From UBA4722 sp044221135 (lineage in GTDB: Bacteria; Pseudomonadota; Gammaproteobacteria; DSM-16500): a DNA stretch of 64,000 nt. Both the position numbers and the translations under genes were made by a program. The notes under the pieces are model-generated. The model was not told where the DNA came from. It saw nothing but the letters and a program-made list of their open reading frames with translations, and ran no database searches. Where the stretch lies: NCBI GenBank assembly GCA_044221135.1, contig JBGAPT010000003.1, forward strand, positions 1-64,000, written 5' to 3'. This document shows positions 33,046 to 41,559 of the stretch, in pieces (positions within the stretch are counted from its first letter, which is position 1; each line of letters starts with the position of its first letter).

Positions 33046-33528
33046 ATGAAAAAAACAGCAGTCTATCCAGGGACATTTGATCCTATCACGTATGGGCATA
33101 TAGATTTGGTTGAGCGGGCGGCGCGGATTTTTGATCGAGTCATCGTGGCAGTGGCAGCCAATAAAAATAAAACCCCTTTTTTTTCATTAGAAGAGCGGGT
33201 TGAATTAGTATCGCTTGCATTAAAAAAATTAACGAATGTAGACGTATTGGATTTTGATAGATTGTTGATTGATTTTATGCGTGCAGAACAGGCAACTATT
33301 ATTTTACGTGGCGTGCGGATGGTTTCTGATTTTGATTATGAATTTCAATTAGCAGGTATGAATAGACAATTGGCGCCGGACATTGAAAGTTTATTTTTAA
33401 TGCCAGCGCAGAATTATAATTGTATTTCTTCCAGTTTTGTACGTGAGGTTGCTTTTTTAGGGGGTGATGTGACATCCTTTGTGCCCAATGTTGTGGTGAG
33501 TGCGTTTAATAAAAAATTGCGAAAATAA
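33046..33528 (+). CDS. coaD: Phosphopantetheine adenylyltransferase CoaD
   Basis: Makes dephospho-CoA from 4'-phosphopantetheine and ATP. The 160 residues begin with PGTFDPITYGH, holding the nucleotidyltransferase (T/H)xGH motif (about 16-19), and carry RGVRMVSDFDYE (about 89-100) and the late ISSSFVREVA (about 127-136). The length is exactly usual. It lies between waaA and the ferredoxin gene. Confidence 0.97.
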   Translation: MKKTAVYPGTFDPITYGHIDLVERAARIFDRVIVAVAANKNKTPFFSLEERVELVSLALKKLTNVDVLDFDRLLIDFMRAEQATIILRGVRMVSDFDYEFQLAGMNRQLAPDIESLFLMPAQNYNCISSSFVREVAFLGGDVTSFVPNVVVSAFNKKLRK

Positions 33529-33532
33529 ATGT

Positions 33533-33799
33533 ATGGCATTAATGATAACTGATGAGTGTATTAACTGTGATGTGTGCGAGCCTGTGTGCCCGAACCAGGC
33601 TATTTATCAGGGTGATGTTATTTTTGAAATTGATCCAGTGCGTTGTACTGAGTGCGTTGGTCATTTTAATGAGCCGCAGTGTGTGGCGGTTTGTCCTGTG
33701 AACTGTATTCCAGTGGATCCGCAGCGTATTGAGACTAAAAAGCAGTTGTTGGAGAAATATATACTTATTACATCGCAAAATGCGAAGCTGTCATCCTGA
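33533..33799 (+). CDS. YfhL-family 2[4Fe-4S] ferredoxin
   Basis: An 88-residue ferredoxin with two cluster-binding segments: CINCDVCEPVCP (about 10-21) and CTECVGHFNEPQCVAVCP (about 39-56). The longer spacing in the second motif is typical of YfhL and the Allochromatium-type ferredoxins, which have a very negative potential cluster. A longer reading frame from 33500 overlaps coaD; the ATG at 33533, four bases after the coaD stop, gives the usual N-terminus (MALMITDECI). The coaD-yfhL pairing is conserved. Its redox partner is unknown. Confidence 0.93.
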   Translation: MALMITDECINCDVCEPVCPNQAIYQGDVIFEIDPVRCTECVGHFNEPQCVAVCPVNCIPVDPQRIETKKQLLEKYILITSQNAKLSS

Positions 33800-33832
33800 G
33801 CTCTTACAAGGGTAAATTCCACGAAAGATCAG

Positions 33833-34813
33833 TTAAAATTCGAAGGAAATAGCTAACTGAATGGCTGCGGCCAAGCTTCCTGCATTTGCTTTTCCTGTTC
33901 CTGCAAGATCAAGTGCTGTGCCATGATCAACAGAAGTGCGATTGATAGGTAGTCCTAATGTGATATTGACTGCACGATCGAATCCTAAGTATTTAACGAT
34001 AGGTAAAGCTTGGTCATGATACATCGCCAAAATAGCATCAGCAGATTTTAAATAGTTTTCAGTGAAAATAGTATCAGCGGGTAATGGGCCTGTGACATTG
34101 ATTTTTTCAGAACGTAATATATTGAGTGCTGGTGTGATGACTTCAATTTCTTCTTGGCCTAGATAGCCAGATTCTCCTGCATGTGGATTTAAGCCGCAGA
34201 CAAAAATATGTGGATTGGGCTGTGAAAAACGCTTTTGTAATTCGTTATGTAAAAGACGTATCGTGCTTAATAAGTGCGGCAGCGTAATTTTTTTAGGTAC
34301 GTCTGCTAAGGGGATATGAGTCGTTGCTAAAGCTACTTTTAGTTTATCAATCACGAATAACATCAGTGCTTGCTTTGCATCGCAACGTCGTGCTAAAAAT
34401 TCCGTGTGACCACTAAAAAGAATTCCTGCATCATTAAGTATCGCTTTGTGTATGGGCCCGGTTACCAACGCATGTGCTTTATGCTGTAAACAATAATCCG
34501 TTGCTAATTCTAAACTACTTATTACATAACTTGCATTATCTGCATTAAGTTGTCCTGCTTTGCAGGGCGCGCTTAATTTTAATGGAATAATTTTTAATAC
34601 ACCGGGTTGGTGTAAACTTGCGGCTTGACTTAAATCAAGGGTCGTAAGCTGGATAGGTAATTGTAATTGTTTGGAGCGCTCTAATAATAAGGCCGGATCA
34701 CAAACAACAATGACTTCTGCAGACCACTGTTTTTGTGCAATTTGTAAAACGATATCTGGACCAATTCCTGCGGGTTCACCTGGTGTGATAATAATCCGCG
34801 GAATCACTGGCAT
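33833..34813 (-). CDS. pdxA: 4-hydroxythreonine-4-phosphate dehydrogenase PdxA
   Basis: Oxidises 4-phosphohydroxy-L-threonine in the DXP-dependent pyridoxal phosphate pathway. The 326 residues open with the typical ITPGEPAGIGPDI, and carry TGPIHKAIL and the metal-binding SGHTEFLA (His), NPHAGESG (His) and MYHDQALP (His). It starts two bases after surA ends, in the usual lptD-surA-pdxA operon. A second enzyme of the same pathway, PdxB, is encoded at 52-53 kb. rsmA, normally next in the operon, has moved to 4.3 kb. Confidence 0.96.
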   Translation of the reverse strand: MPVIPRIIITPGEPAGIGPDIVLQIAQKQWSAEVIVVCDPALLLERSKQLQLPIQLTTLDLSQAASLHQPGVLKIIPLKLSAPCKAGQLNADNASYVISSLELATDYCLQHKAHALVTGPIHKAILNDAGILFSGHTEFLARRCDAKQALMLFVIDKLKVALATTHIPLADVPKKITLPHLLSTIRLLHNELQKRFSQPNPHIFVCGLNPHAGESGYLGQEEIEVITPALNILRSEKINVTGPLPADTIFTENYLKSADAILAMYHDQALPIVKYLGFDRAVNITLGLPINRTSVDHGTALDLAGTGKANAGSLAAAIQLAISFEF

Positions 34814-34815
34814 GA

Positions 34816-35802
34816 TTAATTTTCCGGATGCATGTTGATATAAGCTTCGCTGCGAAGTTTAGTGGTCCAGCTTTGTAATGCTTCCTCGAATTTACGCTGA
34901 TAAAGTAATTCTTGCTCTTGCTTGCGCTGCTCTTCTTTATTACCTTGCATCCCAACACTGCGAATACCTGCTACGCGAATGATATGAAAACCATTGGGTG
35001 TTTGGATCGGGCCCGCAATATCATTTTCTTTCATTTCGACTATTCGATTTGCAAATGCAGAAGGGATTTCTGGTAATTTGCGCCAGCCTAAGTCACCGCC
35101 TTGTAATGCTTTATTGCCACTTGAGTCAGCAATTGCTGCTTCACTGAAGCTAGCGCCTCGATGTAGTTTTGCGAGCACAGCTCTAGCGCGGATTTGTGCT
35201 TCAGCCATATCTTTTGCGGAGGGTTTTTCTGGCAATGCAATGAGAATATCTTCTAAATGATATTCTTTGCTGTTATAAGATAACCAGGCAGCTGATCGCA
35301 TGAAGTTATCCACTTCTTGCTGGGTAATAGACATTTTGCCACCAATCATTTGCTGCTCAACACGATTGATTGCGATTTCATCATGAATTTCTTTGCGGTA
35401 CTCTGCTTTAGTTAAGCCTTGTTCAGCCACTGCTGCGTAGAGCTTTTCTGGCGTTATTCTATTTTTTTTAGCAACGGTGTTTATTGCTTGAGTGACATCA
35501 GCGTCAGTTACGTGAATACCAACTTGTTCCGCCATTTCTAATTGTAGTTTGTGATTGATTAATTGATCTAATACTTGTTTACGTAAAATAGCAGCTGGAG
35601 GAATGGGTGTATGAGTGGCGAGCAATTGTTTTTTAATCCGATTGATTGCATCGTCTAGTTCGCTTTGTGTAATGACTGTTTTATTCACGATGACTACAAT
35701 ACGGTCCAGTGATTGTTCTTTATTGTGAGTGACAGCAAAAGCATAGTTATTTATTAAAAATGTATAACCTAAAACTAAGCTTAATTTTAACCATTTTTTC
35801 AT
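34816..35802 (-). CDS. surA: Periplasmic chaperone SurA, single-PPIase form
   Basis: Helps outer-membrane proteins such as LptD to fold. The 328-residue protein has a signal peptide (about 1-22, ending AFA), the SurA N-terminal chaperone domain (DRIVVIVNKTVITQSEL onwards) and only one parvulin-type prolyl isomerase domain (about 175-285). E. coli SurA is about 430 residues with two such domains. A frame extending 15 residues upstream overlaps lptD; the ATG at 35802, which begins the signal peptide and has AGGAC upstream, is preferred. The following lysine-rich tail is short. Confidence 0.9.
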   Translation of the reverse strand: MKKWLKLSLVLGYTFLINNYAFAVTHNKEQSLDRIVVIVNKTVITQSELDDAINRIKKQLLATHTPIPPAAILRKQVLDQLINHKLQLEMAEQVGIHVTDADVTQAINTVAKKNRITPEKLYAAVAEQGLTKAEYRKEIHDEIAINRVEQQMIGGKMSITQQEVDNFMRSAAWLSYNSKEYHLEDILIALPEKPSAKDMAEAQIRARAVLAKLHRGASFSEAAIADSSGNKALQGGDLGWRKLPEIPSAFANRIVEMKENDIAGPIQTPNGFHIIRVAGIRSVGMQGNKEEQRKQEQELLYQRKFEEALQSWTTKLRSEAYINMHPEN

Positions 35803-35803
35803 T

Positions 35804-38458
35804 TTAAAAGTCCTGCCCAAAATCTGTTTGATAAGAAGTAGCGCCATTATTCAGCGTTGAGTTTGGATCACCTGTGCCAAAATTTCCTAAGCCTTTTAAG
35901 GCGAATTGTATATAGGATTCCGTGTTGTATTGTAGTGTTTTGTTTAAATTAACATTGGTAAAGGTGCGGCCTACAAGAAAACGTACAGCCCAACAGCAAC
36001 TGTCGTATTGTAAACCAAAGAGCAGGTTCTGGAAACTGGCGGTATTGAAATTTTCTGTCCAACGGCCAAGCGTACTCCAGTTATGGGTGATAGGCCAAAT
36101 AAAGTTGAGATCTGTCTGAGATAGATTATTAACGCTGCTGCCGACAGGATTAGTCGGTAATACAGCGCCATTGAGAGCATAGGTGTAACTTAAACTAATG
36201 GATCGCTGCGGGTCAGTGCTGTAGCCTAAAGTAAGTGTTTCATTTTTAACATTGTTTACGTGGGTATCGTAAATAGTATTCGAGGTGAAGGTCCAATTCG
36301 GTGTGAGATTGTAACTTAAAACACCTGAAAGAGGTGAACGGTTAACACGGTTATCAGAAGGCATGGGTAATGTAGAACAATTTTGCGTTGAGTTTATATC
36401 AATATCATTAGAGCAGAGTGTAACGTGACGGTCATGAAAGTAATTAATCTGACCGATGCCGGCATAGGCTTTTTGTGTCCCTGATTGTTGGTCCATAAAA
36501 CGAGTTGCCAGACCCATAGCCAGTTGATTGGCATCACCAATACGATCTAGACCGCTAAAACGATTATAAGTGAAGAGTTGATCATAGGTTAAAATATTTA
36601 AATCGGTGTCAAATAACGGCAAGTTATTTTGGTTATAGTAAGGGATATAGGTGTAGTAAATTTGTGGCTCTAGTGTTTGCGTTAAATCATGCTGTAATAG
36701 ATTGAAGTGACGTTCAAAGTACATACCAGAACTAACATCAAAAATAGGTAAAGAACGGTATGGGCTTTGTAGATGATTATTCAGGGTGGCTGAATTATTA
36801 TTCGCAGGAATTTGGCTGACTTCGTATTGAGTCATCGCAAATTGTAAGCGCGGGTTAAAGTAAAAAGCAGGACGGTACTCAGGCCAGCTGATAGCAGGTT
36901 GTATATTTAGTCGAGTACCAAAAGGTTGTAAAATGTCAACGCCTGGATTTTTGCGAATGACAAAATGGGATAAGTCATTATCAATTGAATAGTTTAAACC
37001 CGTTTTATCATCAAGGTAATTTCCTCCCAGTGTTAGTTGAGGGAGGCGAGTATATTCATTTTGATAGGGGCTTTGATTTAACGGATGTAATGTTTGATAG
37101 CCTTGAATATTACCGCGGAACTGCCAAAATTGTCCTTTATAAGTAAGATTAGCTTGTTGTAAGAGTTGGTTGGTTGTGACTTGCGTGAGGCCGTTGTTGA
37201 AGTTGGTTGTGTAGTAATCGTCACTCACATAGTTATAATCAAGAGTGCTTGTCCAATGTTCATTAAACTGTGCGTCATTTTGCCATGAAAATGCTGTACG
37301 TGTAGTGCTTGCATTTTGCAGGCGATTAAATTGTGCTTGAGTTTGTGAAGAAGAAGGCTTTAAAAAAGCATTAATATTTTTTTCTTTTAGTTGACTGAAT
37401 AAACGATCATCCGGTAATACGGTAATCTTTATTTTACCCTCTGTTTCTGGCGTCAGATAACGGAATAAATCAGTGAGTTGAATGCCGCGTTTAAATAAAA
37501 TGGAGGGTGTTAGCAAATCATCGTAGTTCGGTGCTAAATTCAAATAAAAAGGTGCAGTGATAATCGTACCCGATTCGGTCGTGTTAGGGCGTATCACAGG
37601 AGGTAAAAAACCTGTTTGTCGTCGTGAGTCAATTGGAAAATTGAGGTAAGGTGTATAAAACAGGGGAATACCTTTTACCAGTAGTCGGGCATTTCTTGCG
37701 ACCCCTCTGCCCGTATTTTTATTCAATTCAATATGGCTGGCTTTCACTTGCCAAGCACTTGTTAAAGGTGGGCATGTGCTATAAGTGGCTTGGCTAAAGA
37801 GTGATATCTTAGGCTCGTTTTGTTCGTATTTCTCGGCCGTTCCCCAGGCACTTAATTGATAAACTTTATTTTCATGCTGAATTTGTTGATTGGTGGGGGC
37901 AGTAGGTTTTAGGGTTGACGTTTTGCTGTAAATGGCATTGCGATACAAAATATGCTGCAGCGATTTTTTTTTCATTTTTAAATTAACATGGCCATAGTCA
38001 GCCAGTATGAGTTCATTGGGTTGTCTTAAGATGACATGTCCAATTAAATCTACGGCATTCAGTTTACCTGTAGTGGGATCACGGTAGAGGTATCCTTTGT
38101 TTGCAATCACCTGCTGCCCATCTTGGGTGATAGTAATTTGACCTTGTGAAATGGATGTGCCGTGGAGTGAAAAAACGATTCCTTGCTGGCTGCTGAGTTG
38201 AATATGGCTTTTTTCTAATGGCGAATCCGTATTGATAAAAGAGGATTCGAGATAATAGCCACCACAGCGGCCCTCACCTGTTTCTACCCAGCCTAACGCT
38301 TTGGCGATAGCGGAGGAGGTCAATGATTGCGCAGGGCTCTTGGCTGCTAAGCACAGATTATCAGGCATGTTGGGGGCTGCAGCGAGAAGCGCGCTTATCC
38401 ATAAGAGTAAGCTCAGGGCTATCGCTAGTCTGGTAAAGGGGATGGTCAAGACACACAT
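35804..38458 (-). CDS. lptD: LPS-assembly outer-membrane protein LptD
   Basis: Inserts lipopolysaccharide into the outer leaflet together with LptE. The 884-residue protein begins with a signal peptide (about 1-27), has a periplasmic beta-jellyroll OstA domain (about 80-220) and a long C-terminal beta-barrel. Two adjacent Cys in the SCCWAVRF segment near the C-terminus, with Cys residues near the N-terminus (DNLCLA, RCGGYY), match the disulfide partners known in E. coli LptD. It ends two bases before the surA start. It is divergent from amgK, as in Pseudomonas. Confidence 0.95.
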   Translation of the reverse strand: MCVLTIPFTRLAIALSLLLWISALLAAAPNMPDNLCLAAKSPAQSLTSSAIAKALGWVETGEGRCGGYYLESSFINTDSPLEKSHIQLSSQQGIVFSLHGTSISQGQITITQDGQQVIANKGYLYRDPTTGKLNAVDLIGHVILRQPNELILADYGHVNLKMKKKSLQHILYRNAIYSKTSTLKPTAPTNQQIQHENKVYQLSAWGTAEKYEQNEPKISLFSQATYSTCPPLTSAWQVKASHIELNKNTGRGVARNARLLVKGIPLFYTPYLNFPIDSRRQTGFLPPVIRPNTTESGTIITAPFYLNLAPNYDDLLTPSILFKRGIQLTDLFRYLTPETEGKIKITVLPDDRLFSQLKEKNINAFLKPSSSQTQAQFNRLQNASTTRTAFSWQNDAQFNEHWTSTLDYNYVSDDYYTTNFNNGLTQVTTNQLLQQANLTYKGQFWQFRGNIQGYQTLHPLNQSPYQNEYTRLPQLTLGGNYLDDKTGLNYSIDNDLSHFVIRKNPGVDILQPFGTRLNIQPAISWPEYRPAFYFNPRLQFAMTQYEVSQIPANNNSATLNNHLQSPYRSLPIFDVSSGMYFERHFNLLQHDLTQTLEPQIYYTYIPYYNQNNLPLFDTDLNILTYDQLFTYNRFSGLDRIGDANQLAMGLATRFMDQQSGTQKAYAGIGQINYFHDRHVTLCSNDIDINSTQNCSTLPMPSDNRVNRSPLSGVLSYNLTPNWTFTSNTIYDTHVNNVKNETLTLGYSTDPQRSISLSYTYALNGAVLPTNPVGSSVNNLSQTDLNFIWPITHNWSTLGRWTENFNTASFQNLLFGLQYDSCCWAVRFLVGRTFTNVNLNKTLQYNTESYIQFALKGLGNFGTGDPNSTLNNGATSYQTDFGQDF

Positions 38459-38619
38459 TGTTTGCCTAAATTTTCCTGCTTTTTGAAGGTTCTCAGTGTA
38501 ACTAAAAGGGTTGGATGATGCTAGGCCGCTGTTGATATTTAGCCAGTATTGACGTACCGTATTGGATCACGTTTTTAAAGATTTATAGTGTTCAGCGATT
38601 CCTGCTGACATGGAGGAAT

Positions 38620-39615
38620 ATGCACGATAGACAAAAATTACTTCATGGCTGGCTGAGAAAAAATAGCCATTTGGTAGAACCTGTTCCACATATTCTAGCA
38701 GGTGATGCAAGTTTTAGGCGTTATTTTCGTATTCATCAAGCAGTGGGTACTTATATAGCCATGGATGCGCCGCCTGAAAAAGAAAATTGCGTATCTTATG
38801 TAGCAATAAGTCGTGCTTTGCGTTCTCTAGGATTGCTCACACCAGAAATTATTGCTGAAGATTTATCGCAAGGTTTTTTGTTGTTGACTGATTTTGGCGA
38901 TCGTTTGTTATTGAATGAATTAAATACGGCTAATGCAGAAATTCTTTATACGGCAGCGCTTAATGAACTGACAATTTTGCAAAGCTGTTCTACAGTGAAT
39001 GGCTGGAAAATCCCTTACTTTACTATAGATTTCATGTATAAAGAGTTAAAGCTCTTTCAGGAATGGTATTTACAAAACTATTTGGCGCTTACTTTATCCG
39101 CCGCTACTGAACGTATGCTTGATCAATTATTTATTTTTTTGGCCCAAACAGCTGCAAGCCAACCTCAAGTATTTATGCATCGTGATTATCATTCTGCTAA
39201 TTTGATGGTGCTGCCTCATAATCAAATCGGTATTTTAGATTTTCAAGATGCTTTTATTGGGCCTGTTACTTATGATTTAGTTTCTTTGTTACGCGACTGT
39301 TATATTGCATGGCCAGATGAGCAGGTTACAAAACTGGCTCTACAATACCGTGATCAATTAAATTTAGCTGTGAGTAATAATGAATTTTTACGCTGGTTTG
39401 ATTTGATGGGATTGCACAGACATTTAAAAACACTTTTGACCTTTGCGCGCAAGTATTGTCGAGATGATAATGCAAATTATCTGAAGCATATTCCACGCAC
39501 ATTAAATTATATTTTGCTGGAGAGCCAGCGTTATGTTGAATGCCAAGGATTTCATAGTTTTTTACGTGAGACTATCATGCCCGTACAGCAAGAGGTATAT
39601 CTATGCGTGGAATGA
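38620..39615 (+). CDS. amgK: Cell-wall sugar kinase AmgK
   Basis: A 331-residue aminoglycoside-phosphotransferase-fold kinase. In Pseudomonas AmgK phosphorylates N-acetylmuramic acid and N-acetylglucosamine at the anomeric position during peptidoglycan recycling. Visible are the N-terminal GDASFRRYFR nucleotide loop, the catalytic HRDYHSANLM (Brenner-type motif, about 187-196) and the metal-binding LDFQDAFIGPVTYDL. It overlaps the next gene by 13 bases and lies upstream of lptD in the opposite direction, exactly as in Pseudomonas, so the pathway assignment is well supported. Confidence 0.9.
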   Translation: MHDRQKLLHGWLRKNSHLVEPVPHILAGDASFRRYFRIHQAVGTYIAMDAPPEKENCVSYVAISRALRSLGLLTPEIIAEDLSQGFLLLTDFGDRLLLNELNTANAEILYTAALNELTILQSCSTVNGWKIPYFTIDFMYKELKLFQEWYLQNYLALTLSAATERMLDQLFIFLAQTAASQPQVFMHRDYHSANLMVLPHNQIGILDFQDAFIGPVTYDLVSLLRDCYIAWPDEQVTKLALQYRDQLNLAVSNNEFLRWFDLMGLHRHLKTLLTFARKYCRDDNANYLKHIPRTLNYILLESQRYVECQGFHSFLRETIMPVQQEVYLCVE

Positions 39616-40271
39616 TTTTAGCTGCAGGACGTGGCTCACGAATGGGCAGCTTAACGGATGAGACACCCAAACCTTTGTTGCGAGCAGGAAATCGTTATTT
39701 AATTGAATATGCTATTGCGGCAATGGTTAGGGCAAATATTCGAGAAATAGTCATTAATGTGAGTTATCATCGCGAACGAATTAAGTCAGCGCTTGGTAAT
39801 GGTGATCGTTATGGTGTTACTATTGAGTATTCTGAAGAAGTAGAGCGACTCGAAACAGGTGGTGGTATTTTTCAGGCACTACCCCTATTAGGTGATGCGC
39901 CTTTTATAGTGTTAAGCAGTGATATTATTTCTGAATATGCGCTGGAAAATTTACCACAAGAACCTCAAGCATTAGCGCATCTTGTATTGGTTGATAATCC
40001 CGTGTTTCATCCACAGGGTGATTTTTGTTTGAATGAAAATCGGATTTATTGTGGCGGATCTCCTATGTTTACTTTTTCTAATATAGGTGTTTACCGACCC
40101 GAATTGTTTTCAGATTGTAAGCCAGGTTATTTTCGTTTAGGCGCTTTACTGATGCAAGCAGTTGCGCGCCAACAAGTGACCGGCGAATATTACGCTGGGC
40201 AATGGTTTAATATTGGTGATGTCGAGCAACTTAACGCGGTGCTTGATACCCGCCTCGAACGCCTGTTTTAG
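39603..40271 (+). CDS. murU: N-acetylmuramate-1-phosphate uridylyltransferase MurU
   Basis: A 222-residue sugar nucleotidyltransferase. In Pseudomonas and relatives MurU turns MurNAc-1-phosphate into UDP-MurNAc, bypassing de novo synthesis and fosfomycin block. The N-terminal MILAAGRGSRMG (about 3-14) with PKPLL is the nucleotide-binding signature, and GGGIFQAL and SSDII follow. It starts inside the end of amgK with an AGAGG ribosome site. Its last 41 bases overlap the end of the convergent cfa gene, a tight arrangement. Confidence 0.9.
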   Translation: MRGMILAAGRGSRMGSLTDETPKPLLRAGNRYLIEYAIAAMVRANIREIVINVSYHRERIKSALGNGDRYGVTIEYSEEVERLETGGGIFQALPLLGDAPFIVLSSDIISEYALENLPQEPQALAHLVLVDNPVFHPQGDFCLNENRIYCGGSPMFTFSNIGVYRPELFSDCKPGYFRLGALLMQAVARQQVTGEYYAGQWFNIGDVEQLNAVLDTRLERLF

Positions 40272-41349
40272 AAAAAACAATTTGCCAAAGTTGCACGGTA
40301 CGGGATCGAAAACCGCCAGCACAGCTGAGTAAATAGTAATTCCAGAGCCGGTAAAAGCGCTCATCATAGCTTGACTTTAATTCTGCCCAATGATGTTGAA
40401 AATTCTGCTGCCAAGCCATGAGTGTTTTATCATAATCAGCGCCAAAGTTATGCCAATCCTCCATCACAAATAAACCTTCTGTTGCTTTTGCAATTAAAGA
40501 GATAGTGGGAAGCATGCCATTAGGAAAAATATATTTTGATATCCATTGATTTGGAAGGCCAATATAATTATCACCAATGGTATGCAGCAAAAATAAACCA
40601 TCATCAGCTAAGCAGCGATCTGCAACGTGCATATAGGTAGAATAATTTAATACCCCAACATGTTCAAACATCCCTAGAGAACAAATTCGATCAAATTGAC
40701 CTTGTATATCACGGTAATCTTGCAAGCGAATTTCAATAGGTAGTCCTTTGCAATACTCTTTTACATAGCCATATTGATTGCGTGATATCGTAGCGCCCAC
40801 CACGCTGATATCATATTTTTCTGCTGCATACTTTGCCAATGCTCCCCAGCCGCAACCTATATCTAGTAACCGCATGCCGGGTTTCAATGCTAATTTTTGA
40901 CATGTTAATTCCAGCTTGGCTTGTTGTGCATCTTCCAGACTGTGTGCGTTTCGCCAATAACCACAAGTGTAATTCATTTTGCGATCGAGCATAGCATGAA
41001 ACAGCGGGTCACCCAGGTCATAATGTTTTTGCCCAACCATCCAGGCACGACGCTTGCTTTGGAAATTAATTATTTTAGCTAAAATAATTTTGAAAAATAA
41101 TAGCTTGCTTTTTTTGATTTTCTTTTCTAAATTAGCACATAAGACGCGATCAAAAAATTCATCAAGATGTGCGCAATCCCACCATCCTTCTACATAAGAT
41201 TCTCCTAGCCCTAGTTCTCTCTCATGTAAAACCATCGCATAAAAATCTTCGTTATGGATTTGAATATCATACCGTGCATTACCGTTTATGGTGATGCCTG
41301 CCGATTGCAAGAGTTCAGTAATAATGTTTTTTGCAGAAGTATTTTTCAT
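40231..41349 (-). CDS. cfa: Cyclopropane-fatty-acyl-phospholipid synthase
   Basis: Adds a methylene bridge from S-adenosylmethionine to double bonds of membrane lipids, usually in stationary phase or acid. The 372 residues include the N-terminal lipid-handling domain with GESYVEGWWDC (about 47-57), the SAM site LDIGCGWGALAKYA (about 161-174), and ICSLGMFEHVG (about 231-241) with the Glu of the active site. The length is typical. The 3' end overlaps murU. A tRNA gene lies 29 bases upstream of its start. Confidence 0.94.
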   Translation of the reverse strand: MKNTSAKNIITELLQSAGITINGNARYDIQIHNEDFYAMVLHERELGLGESYVEGWWDCAHLDEFFDRVLCANLEKKIKKSKLLFFKIILAKIINFQSKRRAWMVGQKHYDLGDPLFHAMLDRKMNYTCGYWRNAHSLEDAQQAKLELTCQKLALKPGMRLLDIGCGWGALAKYAAEKYDISVVGATISRNQYGYVKEYCKGLPIEIRLQDYRDIQGQFDRICSLGMFEHVGVLNYSTYMHVADRCLADDGLFLLHTIGDNYIGLPNQWISKYIFPNGMLPTISLIAKATEGLFVMEDWHNFGADYDKTLMAWQQNFQHHWAELKSSYDERFYRLWNYYLLSCAGGFRSRTVQLWQIVFSKTGVRGGYQAPR

Positions 41350-41378
41350 GTTAGCGTCCTGCCAGATTTAGTTTAAAA

Positions 41379-41452
41379 CGCGCCCGAGAGGATTCGAACC
41401 TCTGACCCTTGGTTTCGGAAACCAATACTCTATCCAACTGAGCTACGGGCGC
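41379..41452 (-). tRNA. tRNA-Arg (anticodon CCG)
   Basis: Read on the minus strand, the 74 bases fold into a full cloverleaf. The acceptor stem is GCGCCCG with CGGGCGC, the D arm is GCTC-loop-GAGT, the anticodon stem is TTGGT with ACCAA around the loop TTCCGAA (anticodon CCG, plus-strand 41416-41418), and the T arm is AGAGG-TTCGAAT-CCTCT. The discriminator base is G and the 3' CCA is not encoded. It reads the CGG arginine codon. T-runs follow the 3' end. Confidence 0.96.
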
Positions 41453-41559
41453 ACTGCTGCATAGACTAGGAATTAGTACGATAAAAAGCAAGTATTTTGA
41501 TTTGGAGAGTGGTGTAGTTTTTGTGATTTGTTCAAAGCCCAATAAATAAGGAGTATGTT

